Part shown: piece after piece, positions 1 through 8,821 of the stretch | How positions within the stretch are numbered: the stretch's first letter is position 1 | Layout: every line of letters starts with the position of its first letter | Source: Xylophilus ampelinus | GTDB taxonomy: Bacteria > Pseudomonadota > Gammaproteobacteria > Burkholderiales > Burkholderiaceae_C | Assembly (NCBI RefSeq): GCF_901875635.1 | Contig: NZ_CABFMN010000135.1 | Location: 1 to 23,707, forward strand | Reading direction: 5' to 3' | DNA: 23,707 nt | Translations under genes and position numbers: made by a program | Notes under the pieces: generated by a model | What the model saw: the letters and a program-made list of their open reading frames with translations, nothing else | Told to the model about the DNA's origin: nothing | Database searches by the model: none

Positions 1-1353
1 ATCAAGGTCGGCGCCACTGCACGAGGCGCCAGAGCAGCCAGCTCGCACAGCGCGGCGCTGGCGGGAGATGACCGGGTGTTCGATGCCGTCCTGAAGCAGT
101 ACGGCGCCTGGCGGGTTGGCTCCATTGAGCAACTCTTCAACGCCGGCTATGCGCTCTCGACACTCCCGAGGCCGTCCAACCAGACCGTTGGAGTACTGAC
201 CGTCTCCGGCGGCGTTGGCGCCCTCGTGACCGACGAGGCGGCTCGGATGGGTCTCGCGATGCCACCCATGCCACAAGAAGCCCAAGAGCTGGTGCTAGAT
301 CAAGTGCCCTTTGCTTCGGCGGCAAACCCTGTCGACATTACCGCCCAGGTCATGCACAGACCCGAACTGCTCGGCTCGACGGCTCGGCTCATGCTGGACC
401 AAGGGGGCTATGGCAGCCTACTGGTCTTCCTGGCCAACGGCGTGCGCACCGACGCGGGGTGGCAGCTGCAGCAGGATCTTGCCGCAACGCTTCGCCGAGA
501 ATTTCCGGATCGAGCAGTCGTGTTCTCCGCGCTGAGCTCGTCCGAGCGCACTCGAACATTGGACGCGTTGGGATGTGCTTCCTTTGAAGATCCATCTTCG
601 GCCATGCACGCCATCGCTGCACTGAGTCACTTCGCGGCGAAACACCCCCTCATGGCCGCGCCCGTCTTAAGCGCAGGCTCGCCCGCGGTTCGAGATGCAT
701 TGAACGAGCTTGAGGCCATGACCCTGCTGCGCCGCTATGGGATTTCAACCCCGCCAGCCGCCCATGCTGCAAGCGCCATCGAGGCTGTTGAAGCCGCGCG
801 GCACTTCGGCTTTCCGGTCGTACTGAAGGTGTTGTCCGCAGAGGTGCAGCACAAAACGGAAATCGGCGGCGTCATCCTCGGCGTCACGGACGAGGCCGCT
901 GTCCATGCCGCGTTCAGCTCGTTGCGCGAACGCTGGGAGATGCACATGCCAGAGCAGGAGTTCGAAGGCGTGGTGGTGGCGTCCATGATTCCTGGGGGCC
1001 TTGAGTGCATACTGGGTCTGCACCGCGACCCTCAGTTCGGACTGGTCGCTGTCTTTGGAATGGGAGGAATCCATGCCGAGCTCCTTGCGGACGTGACGGT
1101 CCGCAGATTGCCGCTATGCCCAACGCAGGCCCGAGAAATGGTGACCGGTCTGAAGTCCTCCGTGGTGTTCTCGGGCTATCGAGGATCGCCGCCTCTGGAT
1201 GTTGCCGCGCTTGAGGCCGCGATTCTTGCGCTAAGCCGGTTTGGCGAAGAGTACGCGAGGGCGCTTCAGTCCGTCGACCTGAACCCACTTGTGGTTCGAG
1301 AAGTTGGCCGAGGCGTCATCGCTCTTGATGCCGTCGTCCAGTGGAGCAAGTGA
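1..1353 (+). CDS. ADP-forming acyl-CoA synthetase / acetate-CoA ligase family protein, 5'-truncated by the window edge
   Basis: The reading frame is open from base 1 with no real start inside the window, so the N-terminal part lies upstream. The first visible residues (GARAASSHSAALAGDDRVFDAVL) match the family's G-ARAA-SHTGALAG-D-VFDA segment of the CoA-ligase domain. A flavodoxin-like succinyl-CoA-ligase domain follows (LTVSGGVGALVTDEA, then ANPVDITAQ). The last 220 or so residues are an ATP-grasp domain (LRRYGISTPPA, FPVVLKV...HKTEIGGV, GMGGIHAELLADV, DLNPLVV). The family makes acyl-CoA and ADP plus phosphate from acyl acid, CoA and ATP, or runs the reverse, in the cytoplasm; substrate cannot be read from the sequence. 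A GTG at 76 is an internal codon, not the start. The gene converges with the MerR-TPR gene across a 200-base gap in which I see no clear terminator. Confidence 0.9.
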   Translation: MKVGATARGARAASSHSAALAGDDRVFDAVLKQYGAWRVGSIEQLFNAGYALSTLPRPSNQTVGVLTVSGGVGALVTDEAARMGLAMPPMPQEAQELVLDQVPFASAANPVDITAQVMHRPELLGSTARLMLDQGGYGSLLVFLANGVRTDAGWQLQQDLAATLRREFPDRAVVFSALSSSERTRTLDALGCASFEDPSSAMHAIAALSHFAAKHPLMAAPVLSAGSPAVRDALNELEAMTLLRRYGISTPPAAHAASAIEAVEAARHFGFPVVLKVLSAEVQHKTEIGGVILGVTDEAAVHAAFSSLRERWEMHMPEQEFEGVVVASMIPGGLECILGLHRDPQFGLVAVFGMGGIHAELLADVTVRRLPLCPTQAREMVTGLKSSVVFSGYRGSPPLDVAALEAAILALSRFGEEYARALQSVDLNPLVVREVGRGVIALDAVVQWSK

Positions 1354-1553
1354 CCGCTGGGCGAGGGAGGCATTGATCCGCCGCCGGCAACCCGCTGGGC
1401 GGGCGCGCCAAACCGTCAATCGCGATCCGACAACGCACTACATGTCGGACACATCTCGCTGCTAGGGTGCCGTGCATCACCGCGGCGGCGCAAAGGCTCC
1501 CGCCCGCGACCGCGCTCACGGCCAGTGGCTCAGGCATTGAAGATGCGCAGTCT

Positions 1554-2387
1554 TTAGCGAAGGCGCCTGTACGCGCTGAAATGGCGGATGGCTAACAGCG
1601 GCTGGCCTATTTCCGAGTAGAGCAGCGCCGCGTTTTGATGCGCATCCAGCAGCAGTGGATCCAGGATAAGACTCTGCTCGTACGCAGCCAGCGCCTCACC
1701 CTTCCGACCAATGGCTTCGAGCGCCACAGCGTGGTTGAACAGAATGAGCGGATCGTCCTCGCAATGACGCCGTGCAACGCTATACAGAGATTCGGCCTCC
1801 TCGAAGCGCTGCGCTTCGCACAGCATGAAGCCGAGATTCAAGTAGGTGTGGGCGTGTGCCGGGTCATCGCGCAACAAGGCTCTGTAGCAGCGCTCGGCTG
1901 CCGACGAATCGACGTCCTCCAGGCCCTCCGCCTCTGCAAAACGGGCGTCTACCGCGAAATCGGTCGTGGTGCCCGAACCACCGGCGTCCTCCAAGCGGTG
2001 GATGGCGCCCGTGCTATCGGCGACCGCGAGCTCCAACATTATCTGGCCGCTGGTGGGTTCCCACCGGACAGACCCGCTGCGCACCGCAATCCGCCGACCG
2101 TCGTCCGAGCCAAGGCGCAGTCCGGCCGTCGACGCGTCCGGCGGAAGTCGGTGGCGAAAATGCCGCAGAGCGGCCAGGATGCGCCGCGTCGGGATGTTGG
2201 CAGCGCGCAACTCGAACGCTGAACGCAGCAGCACGGCGTCCTGGAATGAGTACCGGTACCTGCGCTCATGCACCACGGGAGACACGAAACCCAGGTCGAC
2301 CAGCCGAGCAATGGCGTGGCGGCTCAGGCCCGATATGCGGCGGACTGCCGCCATCGTGTACGGGTGGGTCTCCACCGAGGCGGCCAC
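1554..2387 (-). CDS. MerR-like DNA-binding regulator fused to TPR repeats
   Basis: The 277-residue protein has a MerR-type winged-helix region at about residues 10-77 (TMAAVRRISGLSRHAIARLVDLG, then RYRYSFQDAVLLRSAFEL, a typical recognition and wing segment). A linker of about 75 residues follows, then three tetratricopeptide-like units at about 160-275 (AERCYRALLRDDPAHAHTYLNLG, AESLYSVARRHCEDDPLILFNHAVAL, ALAAYEQSLILDPLLLDAHQNAALL). No effector-binding domain is apparent. The GTG start at 2387 is chosen because AGGGG lies 6 bases upstream inside the end of the Ku gene; an ATG at 2354 is the alternative. It begins 2 bases after the Ku stop, so the two genes are probably cotranscribed. MerR-TPR genes beside ku recur in Burkholderiales. 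A role in regulating the NHEJ genes is inference. Confidence 0.85.
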   Translation of the reverse strand: MAASVETHPYTMAAVRRISGLSRHAIARLVDLGFVSPVVHERRYRYSFQDAVLLRSAFELRAANIPTRRILAALRHFRHRLPPDASTAGLRLGSDDGRRIAVRSGSVRWEPTSGQIMLELAVADSTGAIHRLEDAGGSGTTTDFAVDARFAEAEGLEDVDSSAAERCYRALLRDDPAHAHTYLNLGFMLCEAQRFEEAESLYSVARRHCEDDPLILFNHAVALEAIGRKGEALAAYEQSLILDPLLLDAHQNAALLYSEIGQPLLAIRHFSAYRRLR

Positions 2388-2389
2388 GG

Positions 2390-3310
2390 CTATCCCCTGG
2401 CGCGCGCCCGGGTGGCCGGGGCCGTCTTGGGCGAAGACTTGGGCGCCCGCTTCGCCCCTGCCTTCACTGCGCCTCGCAGCGGGGTCACGACGGCAGCATC
2501 GTCATCCGTGGACTTCGGCTTGGGCACCCTGCCTTTGCCACGGCTCAGCGACGCCTTGAGCATTTCCGTCAGGTCAATCACTTCCCCGGCCGGGCGGTCT
2601 TCCGGGTGGTCCACGGCCACGATCTCACGGCCCTCGATCTTGGCGTCGATGGCGGCCAGGATCCGCTGCTTCTCCTCGTCCTCGAACAAATCGGCCTGGT
2701 AATGCTGCTCCGAGATCTGTTCGATGAGCTGGAGCGCCAGCTTGAGCTCGGCGGCGCTGGGCGTCGAATGCTCGATGTCCAGTTCGGCCATGGACCGCAC
2801 CTCGTCGGCGTAAAGGAGCTGCTGCAGCACCAGACCTTCGTCTCGTGCGCGCACCTGGACCACATACTGCTTGGACTTCCAGGCCCACCGAGCGAGCGCG
2901 CACCGTCCGGATTTCTGCATTGCCGCCCGCAGCAGGTTGTAGGGCTTGCCGCCGCGCTTATCCGGGGCGAGGAAATACGCCTTGTCGTAGTAGATCGGAT
3001 CGATCGCGTGCTCGGGGAGAAAGGACACGATCTCGATCAGGTGGCTGGCGCCCTCCTCCAGTGCCTTGAGCTCCTGCGGCTCGAAGATCACGTAGCGGTC
3101 CTTCTCGAACTCGTAGCCCTTGACCATTTCGCTTCGCGGCACCACCTTCTGCGTCTTTTCGGAGACGTATTGCTGGCGCACGCGGGAGCCACCGGGGGTC
3201 AGAAGGTTGAAGCGCACCGCGGACGAGGACTCCGTCGCAGCGAAGACTCTCACGGGGATCGACACGAGCCCGAAGCTCAGCGACAGGGAGGCGATGGAGC
3301 GGGCAGCCAT
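2390..3310 (-). CDS. ku: Ku protein, NHEJ DNA end-binding (first of two)
   Basis: A 306-residue bacterial Ku, whose homodimer rings DNA double-strand ends and recruits LigD. The Ku core begins at about residue 8 (LSLSFGLVSIPVRVFAATES) and includes RQQYVSEKTQKVVPRSEMVKGYEFEKDRYVI, IEIVSFLPEHAIDPIYYDKAYFL and ALARWAWKSKQYVVQVR, all family-typical. The basic tail at about 263-306 (KGRVPKPKS..., AGAKRAPKSSPKTAPATRARARG) resembles the Lys/Arg-rich C-terminal extensions that aid DNA binding and LigD stimulation. The ATG at 3310 has AGGA 7 bases upstream. The second Ku gene lies 203 bases upstream on the same strand, and the MerR-TPR gene follows 2 bases downstream. The two Ku proteins differ clearly in sequence, so this is an old paralogy rather than a recent duplication. 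Confidence 0.97.
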   Translation of the reverse strand: MAARSIASLSLSFGLVSIPVRVFAATESSSAVRFNLLTPGGSRVRQQYVSEKTQKVVPRSEMVKGYEFEKDRYVIFEPQELKALEEGASHLIEIVSFLPEHAIDPIYYDKAYFLAPDKRGGKPYNLLRAAMQKSGRCALARWAWKSKQYVVQVRARDEGLVLQQLLYADEVRSMAELDIEHSTPSAAELKLALQLIEQISEQHYQADLFEDEEKQRILAAIDAKIEGREIVAVDHPEDRPAGEVIDLTEMLKASLSRGKGRVPKPKSTDDDAAVVTPLRGAVKAGAKRAPKSSPKTAPATRARARG

Positions 3311-3513
3311 GGTCAGGTCCTGGATCCTTTACGCGGGATGCTCAACATGCCAGATTCCGGGGCGGCCGGGTAGCGGCGGCCGCCGCGACACTCCAGGCCG
3401 GTACGAGGCGAGGACGCATGGAGATCCTGCGTCGCCTACGGCCCAGCACATTGCACCAAGAGGATGCGTTCAGTACGGACCCGGTCCGCAGGTCGCCCCC
3501 CTTGGGAGCCACG

Positions 3514-4428
3514 CTAGGCGGCCTTCCGCTCTGTAGCCGCTCGCTTCTTTGGCGCCGTCTTCCTGGCCGTCGGGCTCTTCTTCGTGGCCCTGGAGGCGCT
3601 GGCTTTCTTCCCGGCGGTCGTCTTTCGGCTGCTGCCGCCACCCTTGAGGCTGCGCTTGAGCAGCTCTGACAGGTCGATGACCTCGGCGCCTTCGCCCGGC
3701 GCCTCTTCTTCCGGCTCGATGACGGTTTCGGTCTCGCCGGCCTTCACCTTCTTCTGCACCAGTTCCATCACCTTGTGCTTGAACTCGTCTTCGAAGTCGC
3801 TTGGGTCCCAAGGCGCGGTCATCTCCTTGACCAGCTGAGCCGCCATCTTCGTCTCCGCCGCACTTGCCTTGGTGCTCTCGGGCGGCAGGTCAAGTCCATC
3901 CAGCGGTCTGACTTCATCGCCCCAGCGCATCAGGTTGAGCACAAGGGCACGGCCTGCGGGAACGACAGCCGCAAGGTGCTGCTTGGTGGCGATCACCACC
4001 TTGGCGACGCCGATCTTGCCAGTCTTCTGCAGCACGTCACGCAGCAGCGCATACACCTTCTGGCCCTTGTTGATCGGTTCGAGGTAGTACGGCCGCTCCA
4101 GGTAAACAAAAGGAATCTCTCCGGCGTCCACGAACTGCACGATCTCGATCGTCTGCGTCGTGCGCGGATAGACCTTCTCGATCTCCTCGGGCGAGACGAT
4201 CACGTACTTGCCGTCCTCGTACTCCACACCCTTGACGATGTTGTCGCGGTCGATCTCCTTGCCGGTGCGCTTGTTGATTCGTTTGTAGCCGACCGGGTCC
4301 ATTGAGCGCTTGTCCAGCCAGTCGAAGTCCACGCCGCTCTCCGTTGCCGCGGTGTGCAGACCCACCGGGATGTGGACCAGACCAAAGGTGATCGCGCCTT
4401 TCCAGAGGGTTCGTGTTCCGCTTGCCAT
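3514..4428 (-). CDS. ku: Ku protein, NHEJ DNA end-binding (second of two)
   Basis: A 304-residue Ku homologue. The core starts directly at the N-terminus (ASGTRTLWKGAITFGLVHIPVGLHTAATES) and carries the family segments DPVGYKRINKRTGKEIDRDNIVKG, YEDGKYVIVSPEEIEKVYP, IEIVQFVDAGEIPFVYLERPYYLEP and a Lys-rich tail from about residue 255 (RKTTAGKKAS..., TARKTAPKKRAATERKAA). The frame is open up to 4506, but the ATG at 4428 is preferred because the extra 26 residues have no family match and GGAG lies 9 bases upstream of the ATG. The gene is transcribed away from ligD. Two Ku genes allow homo- or heterodimers, as described for some rhizobia; whether that happens here cannot be seen. Confidence 0.96.
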   Translation of the reverse strand: MASGTRTLWKGAITFGLVHIPVGLHTAATESGVDFDWLDKRSMDPVGYKRINKRTGKEIDRDNIVKGVEYEDGKYVIVSPEEIEKVYPRTTQTIEIVQFVDAGEIPFVYLERPYYLEPINKGQKVYALLRDVLQKTGKIGVAKVVIATKQHLAAVVPAGRALVLNLMRWGDEVRPLDGLDLPPESTKASAAETKMAAQLVKEMTAPWDPSDFEDEFKHKVMELVQKKVKAGETETVIEPEEEAPGEGAEVIDLSELLKRSLKGGGSSRKTTAGKKASASRATKKSPTARKTAPKKRAATERKAA

Positions 4429-4809
4429 CGAGTTGACTCCAAGAGATTGTTCGTGCGAGGACGCGGCCTCAGTGCAAAGCGGCGGCGCGCGCCGCTCTCC
4501 GCCCAAGGCCGTCTTGCAGGCAATGCTTGCGTCCTACCGCAGGGGCCGACGTAGGACCACAAGGCGACCGCAAGTCAGCGCGCCGCAGCGATTCTGGCCA
4601 CCAATTAGGGTGCTGCCATGGTCATACGTACATCCAGCAGGAACCGACGCGAAGAAGGCACCGGAGACCGCCGCCGCAGCCTTCGGACGCCGAAGACGAC
4701 GAACGTTAGGCATGTCGTTGCATTCGACCTCGCGACCTGGGACCATTTCTCGCGCGCTTACATCGCTCGCCAGACCGCGGAGGCGCGCTGCGACGCATGA
4801 GGCAAACCC
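4429..4809. other. Divergent intergenic region between ku and ligD
   Basis: This 381-base stretch separates the two divergent arms of the NHEJ locus and must hold the promoters for both. Short open frames on both strands lack family features and look like noise. The only clear structure is the GTCCTAC...GTAGGAC inverted repeat at 4531-4557. No confident sigma-70 -35/-10 pair or LexA box was found by eye. Confidence 0.6.
4531..4557. promoter_or_regulatory. Inverted repeat GTCCTAC-N13-GTAGGAC in the ku/ligD divergent promoter region
   Basis: Perfect 7-base arms lie at 4531-4537 and 4551-4557, separated by 13 bases. The position about 100 bases upstream of the ku start and 250 bases upstream of ligD suits an operator for one or both arms. 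The same heptamer recurs at 12793-12798 (within a hairpin) and 13305-13311 (before a small-protein gene). Function is unknown and a regulatory role is inference. Confidence 0.35.
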
Positions 4810-7500
4810 ATGGCACGGTCTGCGCGTTCAGCCAAGGCCTCCACGGCGGCCAAAGATCCGGCAGAGGCAACTCCGCTCGCGCGGTACTGGGCCAAGCGCG
4901 ACTTCGCCGTCACGGCCGAACCAAAGGGGGACACGCCCGCCCGCACTCCGGCTCGCGCGCGTCTCCGGTCCGACAAGTCGGCAGCGGGTGATCTGAGCTT
5001 CGTCGTCCAGAAGCACGCCGCGAGCCGCCTGCACTACGACTTCAGGCTCGAACTCGATGGGGTGCTGGTGTCCTGGGCCGTTCCCAAGGGCCCCAGCTAC
5101 GACCCGCTGGACAAGCGGATGGCCATCCACGTCGAAGACCACCCGCTGTCGTACGCTACCTTCGAGGGGACCATTCCGCCGGGCCAATACGGCGCCGGCA
5201 AGGTCATCGTCTGGGATCGCGGCACCTGGGAGCCGGTCGGCGATCCCCGCAAGGGCCTGGCCGCCGGCAAGCTGCTGTTTCACATGCACGGCGAGAAGCT
5301 GCAGGGCTTGTGGGAGCTGGTGAAGATCGCCAAGGGGGGCGAAAAGCAGGAACCCTGGATCTTGTTCAAGAAGCGGGACGAGTTCGCGCGCCCCAAGACC
5401 GAATACGACGTGGTCAGCGCCCTTCCGGACAGCGTGATGCGCGACACCGTGGGCGCGAAACCCACGAGGCACGCCCCGCCGAAGCCGACGCCGCCGCACA
5501 AGGCGCCGCGGCGGACGAAGTCGACGCGTGTTCCCCCACGGGAAGAGGCGGGCAGCATGCCACTGGCCGCCGCTCGGTCAGCCTTGCCGGCAAAGCTCGC
5601 CCCGCAGTTGGCCACATTGGCCGGCTCGCTGCCTGCCGGCGAGTGGATCTTCGAGATCAAGTTCGATGGCTATCGGATCATGGCGCGCTTCGAGAACGGC
5701 CGCGTGCGGCTGCTCACCCGGGGCGGTCACGACTGGTCAGACAAGATGCCAACGCTCGTGCGCGAGCTGCAGGCGCTGGGCCTGGCGTCGGGCTTCCTCG
5801 ACGGTGAGATCGTGGTGATGGGCGCGAACGGCCTGCCGGACTTCAACGCGCTGCAGAACGCCTTCGACAAGGGCCGCGGCGCGGAGCGCATCGCCTACTT
5901 CGTCTTCGACGTGCCCTTCCTGGGCGGCTACGACCTGCGCCAGGTGCCGCTGCGCGATCGTCGTGCCGTGCTGCGCGGGCTGATGGCGAACCACAAGGGC
6001 GAGCATGTCCGGTTCAGCGAGGACTTCGAGGCCGACGCGGCGTCGATCCTGACCTCTGCATGCCGGATGAACCTGGAAGGGGTCATGGCCAAACGCGCGG
6101 ACGCGCCCTACTCGTCGCAGCGCACGGAGTCCTGGCTCAAGCTCAAGTGCAAGCTGCGGCAGGAGTTCGTCGTGTGCGGGTACACGCAGCGCAGCGACGG
6201 GGCGGCTCAGGTGGGCAGCTTGTTGCTGGGCATTCACGGCGAGGGCGGCAAGCTTCTCCCCGCCGGCAGCGTCGGCACGGGATGGGACTCGCTAGAGGCC
6301 GCAGACTTGCTCAAGCGGCTCGAACCCTTGCGGCGCGACAAGCCGCCCTTCGACTCGGCCCCCGGCAAGCCCGGACGATGGTCGAGGCGCTCGAGCGCGG
6401 CCGAGGTGTGGGTCGAGCCCAGGTTGGTCGTCGAAGTCACCTTCGCTGAATGGACACCCGAGGGCCAGGTGCGCCACGCCTCATTCCTCGCGCTGCGAAG
6501 CGACAAGCCAGCGCGTGCCATCGTGCGGGAGGAGGCAAAGGCCTTCGCCGGTGACAGTGCCAGCCGAGGCTCGGCGCCTGCGTCAAAGGGCCGTTCGCGC
6601 GAGCAGTCGAACGCAGTGGGCAGCGTGAAGGTGAGCAATCCGGAGCGGGTGATCGACCCGTCCACCGGCCTCACGAAGCTCGATCTGGTGCGCTACTACG
6701 AGTCCATGGCGGACTTCATCCTTCCGCATTTAAAGGCACGCCCCGTTTCGCTGGTGCGCGGTCCCGAGGGCGTTGGCGGGCAGCTCTTTTTCCAGAAGCA
6801 CGGCGAGAAGATCGGCATCCCGGGCATCACCGAGCTGGAGGCCAGCCTCTGGCCGGGCCATGCCGGCCTGCTCGAGGTCGCGAGTCCGAAGGCCCTGGTC
6901 GGCGCCGCGCAGATGAATGTCATCGAGTTCCACACCTGGAACTCGCGCAAGACCAAGATCGACCAGCCAGATCGCATCATTTTCGACCTCGACCCCGGAG
7001 ACGGAACGACCTGGCAGCATGTGCAGGAGGCCGCCGTCCTCGTGCGGACGCTCCTCACCGAGCTGGGCCTGCGTTCCTGGCTCAAGACCAGCGGAGGCAA
7101 GGGGCTGCACGTCGTCGTACCCATCGCGCCGCGATTGGGCTACGAGACGGTGAAAGGCTTTTCCAAGGCGATCGTCGTTCACCTCGCGCGCACCATCCCT
7201 TCACGTTTCGTCGCCAAGAGCGGACCGTCCAACCGGGTCGGGAAGCTGTTTGTGGACTATTTGCGCAATGGGCATGGGGCGACCACGGCGGCGGCCTTCT
7301 CTGCCCGCGCCCGACCCGGGCTCGGCGTGTCCATGCCGATTGCATGGGACCAGCTCGCGACGATCAAGGGCGGGGCCGAATGGACCGTTGCCACGGCCCG
7401 GGAGTACTTGTCATTCCAAACCAACGACCCCTGGTCGGACTACTGGAAGTGTCGTCAAACTCTCGGCGGGGCGATGAAGATGCTGGGGTTCAAGCGCTGA
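4810..7500 (+). CDS. ligD: Multifunctional DNA ligase D (phosphoesterase-ligase-polymerase)
   Basis: An 896-residue LigD, the ATP-dependent ligase of bacterial NHEJ, which processes and seals ends bound by Ku. Domain order is phosphoesterase, ligase, polymerase. The 3'-phosphoesterase domain spans about 60-200 (LSFVVQKHAASRLHYDFRLE with H75 and D77; HPLSYATFEGTIPPGQYGAG). The ligase spans about 260-575, with the nucleotidyl lysine K284 in motif I KFDGYR, DGEI at 331-334, EGVMAKR at 423-429 and WLKLK at 442-446. The polymerase/primase domain spans about 605-896, with DLDPGDG (D726, D728), SGGKGLH at 761-767 and FVDYLRN at 814-820. All three active sites look intact. The ATG at 4810 has GAGG 7 bases upstream. 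It is divergent from the two ku genes, forming a complete two-component NHEJ set. Confidence 0.98.
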   Translation: MARSARSAKASTAAKDPAEATPLARYWAKRDFAVTAEPKGDTPARTPARARLRSDKSAAGDLSFVVQKHAASRLHYDFRLELDGVLVSWAVPKGPSYDPLDKRMAIHVEDHPLSYATFEGTIPPGQYGAGKVIVWDRGTWEPVGDPRKGLAAGKLLFHMHGEKLQGLWELVKIAKGGEKQEPWILFKKRDEFARPKTEYDVVSALPDSVMRDTVGAKPTRHAPPKPTPPHKAPRRTKSTRVPPREEAGSMPLAAARSALPAKLAPQLATLAGSLPAGEWIFEIKFDGYRIMARFENGRVRLLTRGGHDWSDKMPTLVRELQALGLASGFLDGEIVVMGANGLPDFNALQNAFDKGRGAERIAYFVFDVPFLGGYDLRQVPLRDRRAVLRGLMANHKGEHVRFSEDFEADAASILTSACRMNLEGVMAKRADAPYSSQRTESWLKLKCKLRQEFVVCGYTQRSDGAAQVGSLLLGIHGEGGKLLPAGSVGTGWDSLEAADLLKRLEPLRRDKPPFDSAPGKPGRWSRRSSAAEVWVEPRLVVEVTFAEWTPEGQVRHASFLALRSDKPARAIVREEAKAFAGDSASRGSAPASKGRSREQSNAVGSVKVSNPERVIDPSTGLTKLDLVRYYESMADFILPHLKARPVSLVRGPEGVGGQLFFQKHGEKIGIPGITELEASLWPGHAGLLEVASPKALVGAAQMNVIEFHTWNSRKTKIDQPDRIIFDLDPGDGTTWQHVQEAAVLVRTLLTELGLRSWLKTSGGKGLHVVVPIAPRLGYETVKGFSKAIVVHLARTIPSRFVAKSGPSNRVGKLFVDYLRNGHGATTAAAFSARARPGLGVSMPIAWDQLATIKGGAEWTVATAREYLSFQTNDPWSDYWKCRQTLGGAMKMLGFKR

Positions 7501-7571
7501 ACTTTCTCAAGCGGCCGCAGGGCTGCGAGCTGCCCAGCGCCAGACTTGAGGCACGCCACGACCGTTCGATA

Positions 7572-7802
7572 CTAAGCTTGGAGATGGTATGCCGCGCGCG
7601 CCGCGTGGAGGCATTGAATCTGCCATTCCCATGCGTCGCAGAGATGGAAGAAGAGCGCCCAACACAACGGTGAGGCGGCGGCGCTGTCTGTTGTCTCAGC
7701 GCACGGTATAGGGCCCGGGTAGGGAGGAATCTGCCACCCTGCTCGCAGCAATTCGGCGGCCATTTCGTAGGGCGTCAATACGGGCATGCGTCGAATGGGC
7801 AT
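7572..7802 (-). CDS. Possible small hypothetical protein in the gap after ligD
   Basis: The 381-base gap between ligD and the ligase fragment holds one protein-like open frame of 76 codons. Its first part (MPVLTPYEMAAELLRAGWQI, then PPYPGPIP) reads like a real polypeptide; the second half is rich in Cys, His and Trp and looks less natural. No good ribosome-binding site precedes the ATG at 7802 or the inner one at 7787. No family is recognised. It could be a short orphan gene, a decayed gene, or chance. Nothing else was recognised in this gap. Confidence 0.3.
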   Translation of the reverse strand: MPIRRMPVLTPYEMAAELLRAGWQIPPYPGPIPCAETTDSAAASPLCWALFFHLCDAWEWQIQCLHAARAAYHLQA

Positions 7803-7881
7803 GGCCGTCGGGTATGACGTCTGCCCTCACATAGGAAAGTAGGCCGACAGCGCCAATCCGCCCCTAGGCTACGGTGATTCG

Positions 7882-8445
7882 ATGCGCCTGTTGGACTACC
7901 CACCCATGCTGCTTCAGGAGAGTCCATTCGACTTCGCCGCTACGGGCTGGATCTATGAAATCAAGTTCGACGGCTACCGTCTGATGGCACTTGTTGACCG
8001 CGGCCAGATTGAGCTGCGCACACGAGGCGGAGCCGATGCGACAGACTGCTTCCCCGAAACTCGCGCCGCGCTCGCCAGCTTGGCCGGCGGCTCGCACGTG
8101 CTGGACGGTGAGATCTGCGTGTTGGACTCGCTCGGCCGCAGCGACTTCGACGTCCTCCAGGAGCGGGCTCGCATACGCCGGTGGTACAGAGGCGCGCCCG
8201 CCGTCGCCTACATGGCGTTCGATCTGCTGGTCGAAAATGGAAAGGAGCTCACTGCGGTGCCGCTCGAGGGCCGAAAGCTGCGTCTTGCGAATGTCCTGAA
8301 TCCCGATCCTCTTGGCGTGGTTGCTCTCGATCACTTCAAGGACGGGAAGCAGTTGTTCGACGAGGCCGTACGACCACTCCAACGGAAGATCAAGCGCGAT
8401 CAGAGCACCCCGCCGCAGCGGTACAGGCGCAAAAAGCATATCTAA
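7882..8445 (+). CDS. Truncated ATP-dependent DNA ligase (LigD-like adenylation domain fragment)
   Basis: The 187-residue product matches only the N-terminal half of a ligase nucleotidyltransferase domain. Motif I is present (KFDGYR, lysine K28), as are DGEI at 75-78 and the YMAFDLL strand at 110-116. Similarity stops near residue 162 (LFDEAV). The expected motif IV (EGxVAKR), motif V (WxKxK) and OB-fold are absent, and the tail is a basic run (PLQRKIKRDQS, RYRRKKHI). It therefore probably cannot seal nicks. It resembles residues 260-415 of the neighbouring LigD in architecture but is quite divergent. The start lacks a strong ribosome-binding site. It ends one base from the stop of the convergent small gene. 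Most likely it is a decayed ligase, though a retained adenylation-domain role cannot be excluded. Confidence 0.75.
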   Translation: MRLLDYPPMLLQESPFDFAATGWIYEIKFDGYRLMALVDRGQIELRTRGGADATDCFPETRAALASLAGGSHVLDGEICVLDSLGRSDFDVLQERARIRRWYRGAPAVAYMAFDLLVENGKELTAVPLEGRKLRLANVLNPDPLGVVALDHFKDGKQLFDEAVRPLQRKIKRDQSTPPQRYRRKKHI

Positions 8446-8446
8446 G

Positions 8447-8629
8447 CTATGCGGCCGCGTCTGACCCCGTAACCGTCCTGGCCAACGCTCGCAACAGGTT
8501 TGCCATCCGCGCGAGTTGGCTACGATTCGGGATGTCGTCGGGCGTGGCTTTTTCGAGACGGGACCGGTATTTGTCGGTCATCTCAGCCCACCGGGCGAAT
8601 TCTGGGCCGAGAGGGTGGTGGTAGTTCAT
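8447..8629 (-). CDS. Small conserved hypothetical protein, paralogue of the product at 13369-13563
   Basis: A 60-residue protein without a known domain. It aligns without gaps to the protein encoded at 13369-13563 over about 47 residues, with about 26 identities. Shared blocks are HPLG--FARW-E-TD-Y--RL, P-R--LA, and LR-LAR. Predicted mostly helical and charged, with no signal peptide or membrane segment. The ATG at 8629 has AAGGGG 6 bases upstream; a GTG directly before it is a less likely start. It is convergent with the ligase fragment. Function unknown; the finding of a paired copy near a second cluster supports it as a real gene. Confidence 0.75.
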   Translation of the reverse strand: MNYHHPLGPEFARWAEMTDKYRSRLEKATPDDIPNRSQLARMANLLRALARTVTGSDAAA

Positions 8630-8821
8630 CACTCACCCCTTCTTTTCGGGCTCGAGTATTCACCCCGCGGCGAAGCTGCGCTGTAGGGGCACGAGACTAA
8701 GGCGGGGCAGAAAGTGTGCACTAACACCCTAAGCCGTGCGTGTGAGAAGTGGTTCCGAGCTCGAATCGCTGCTCGATTTAGCCCCACGGGCAGCTCTTTT
8801 CGCGTCGCCTAGTTCCGATTG

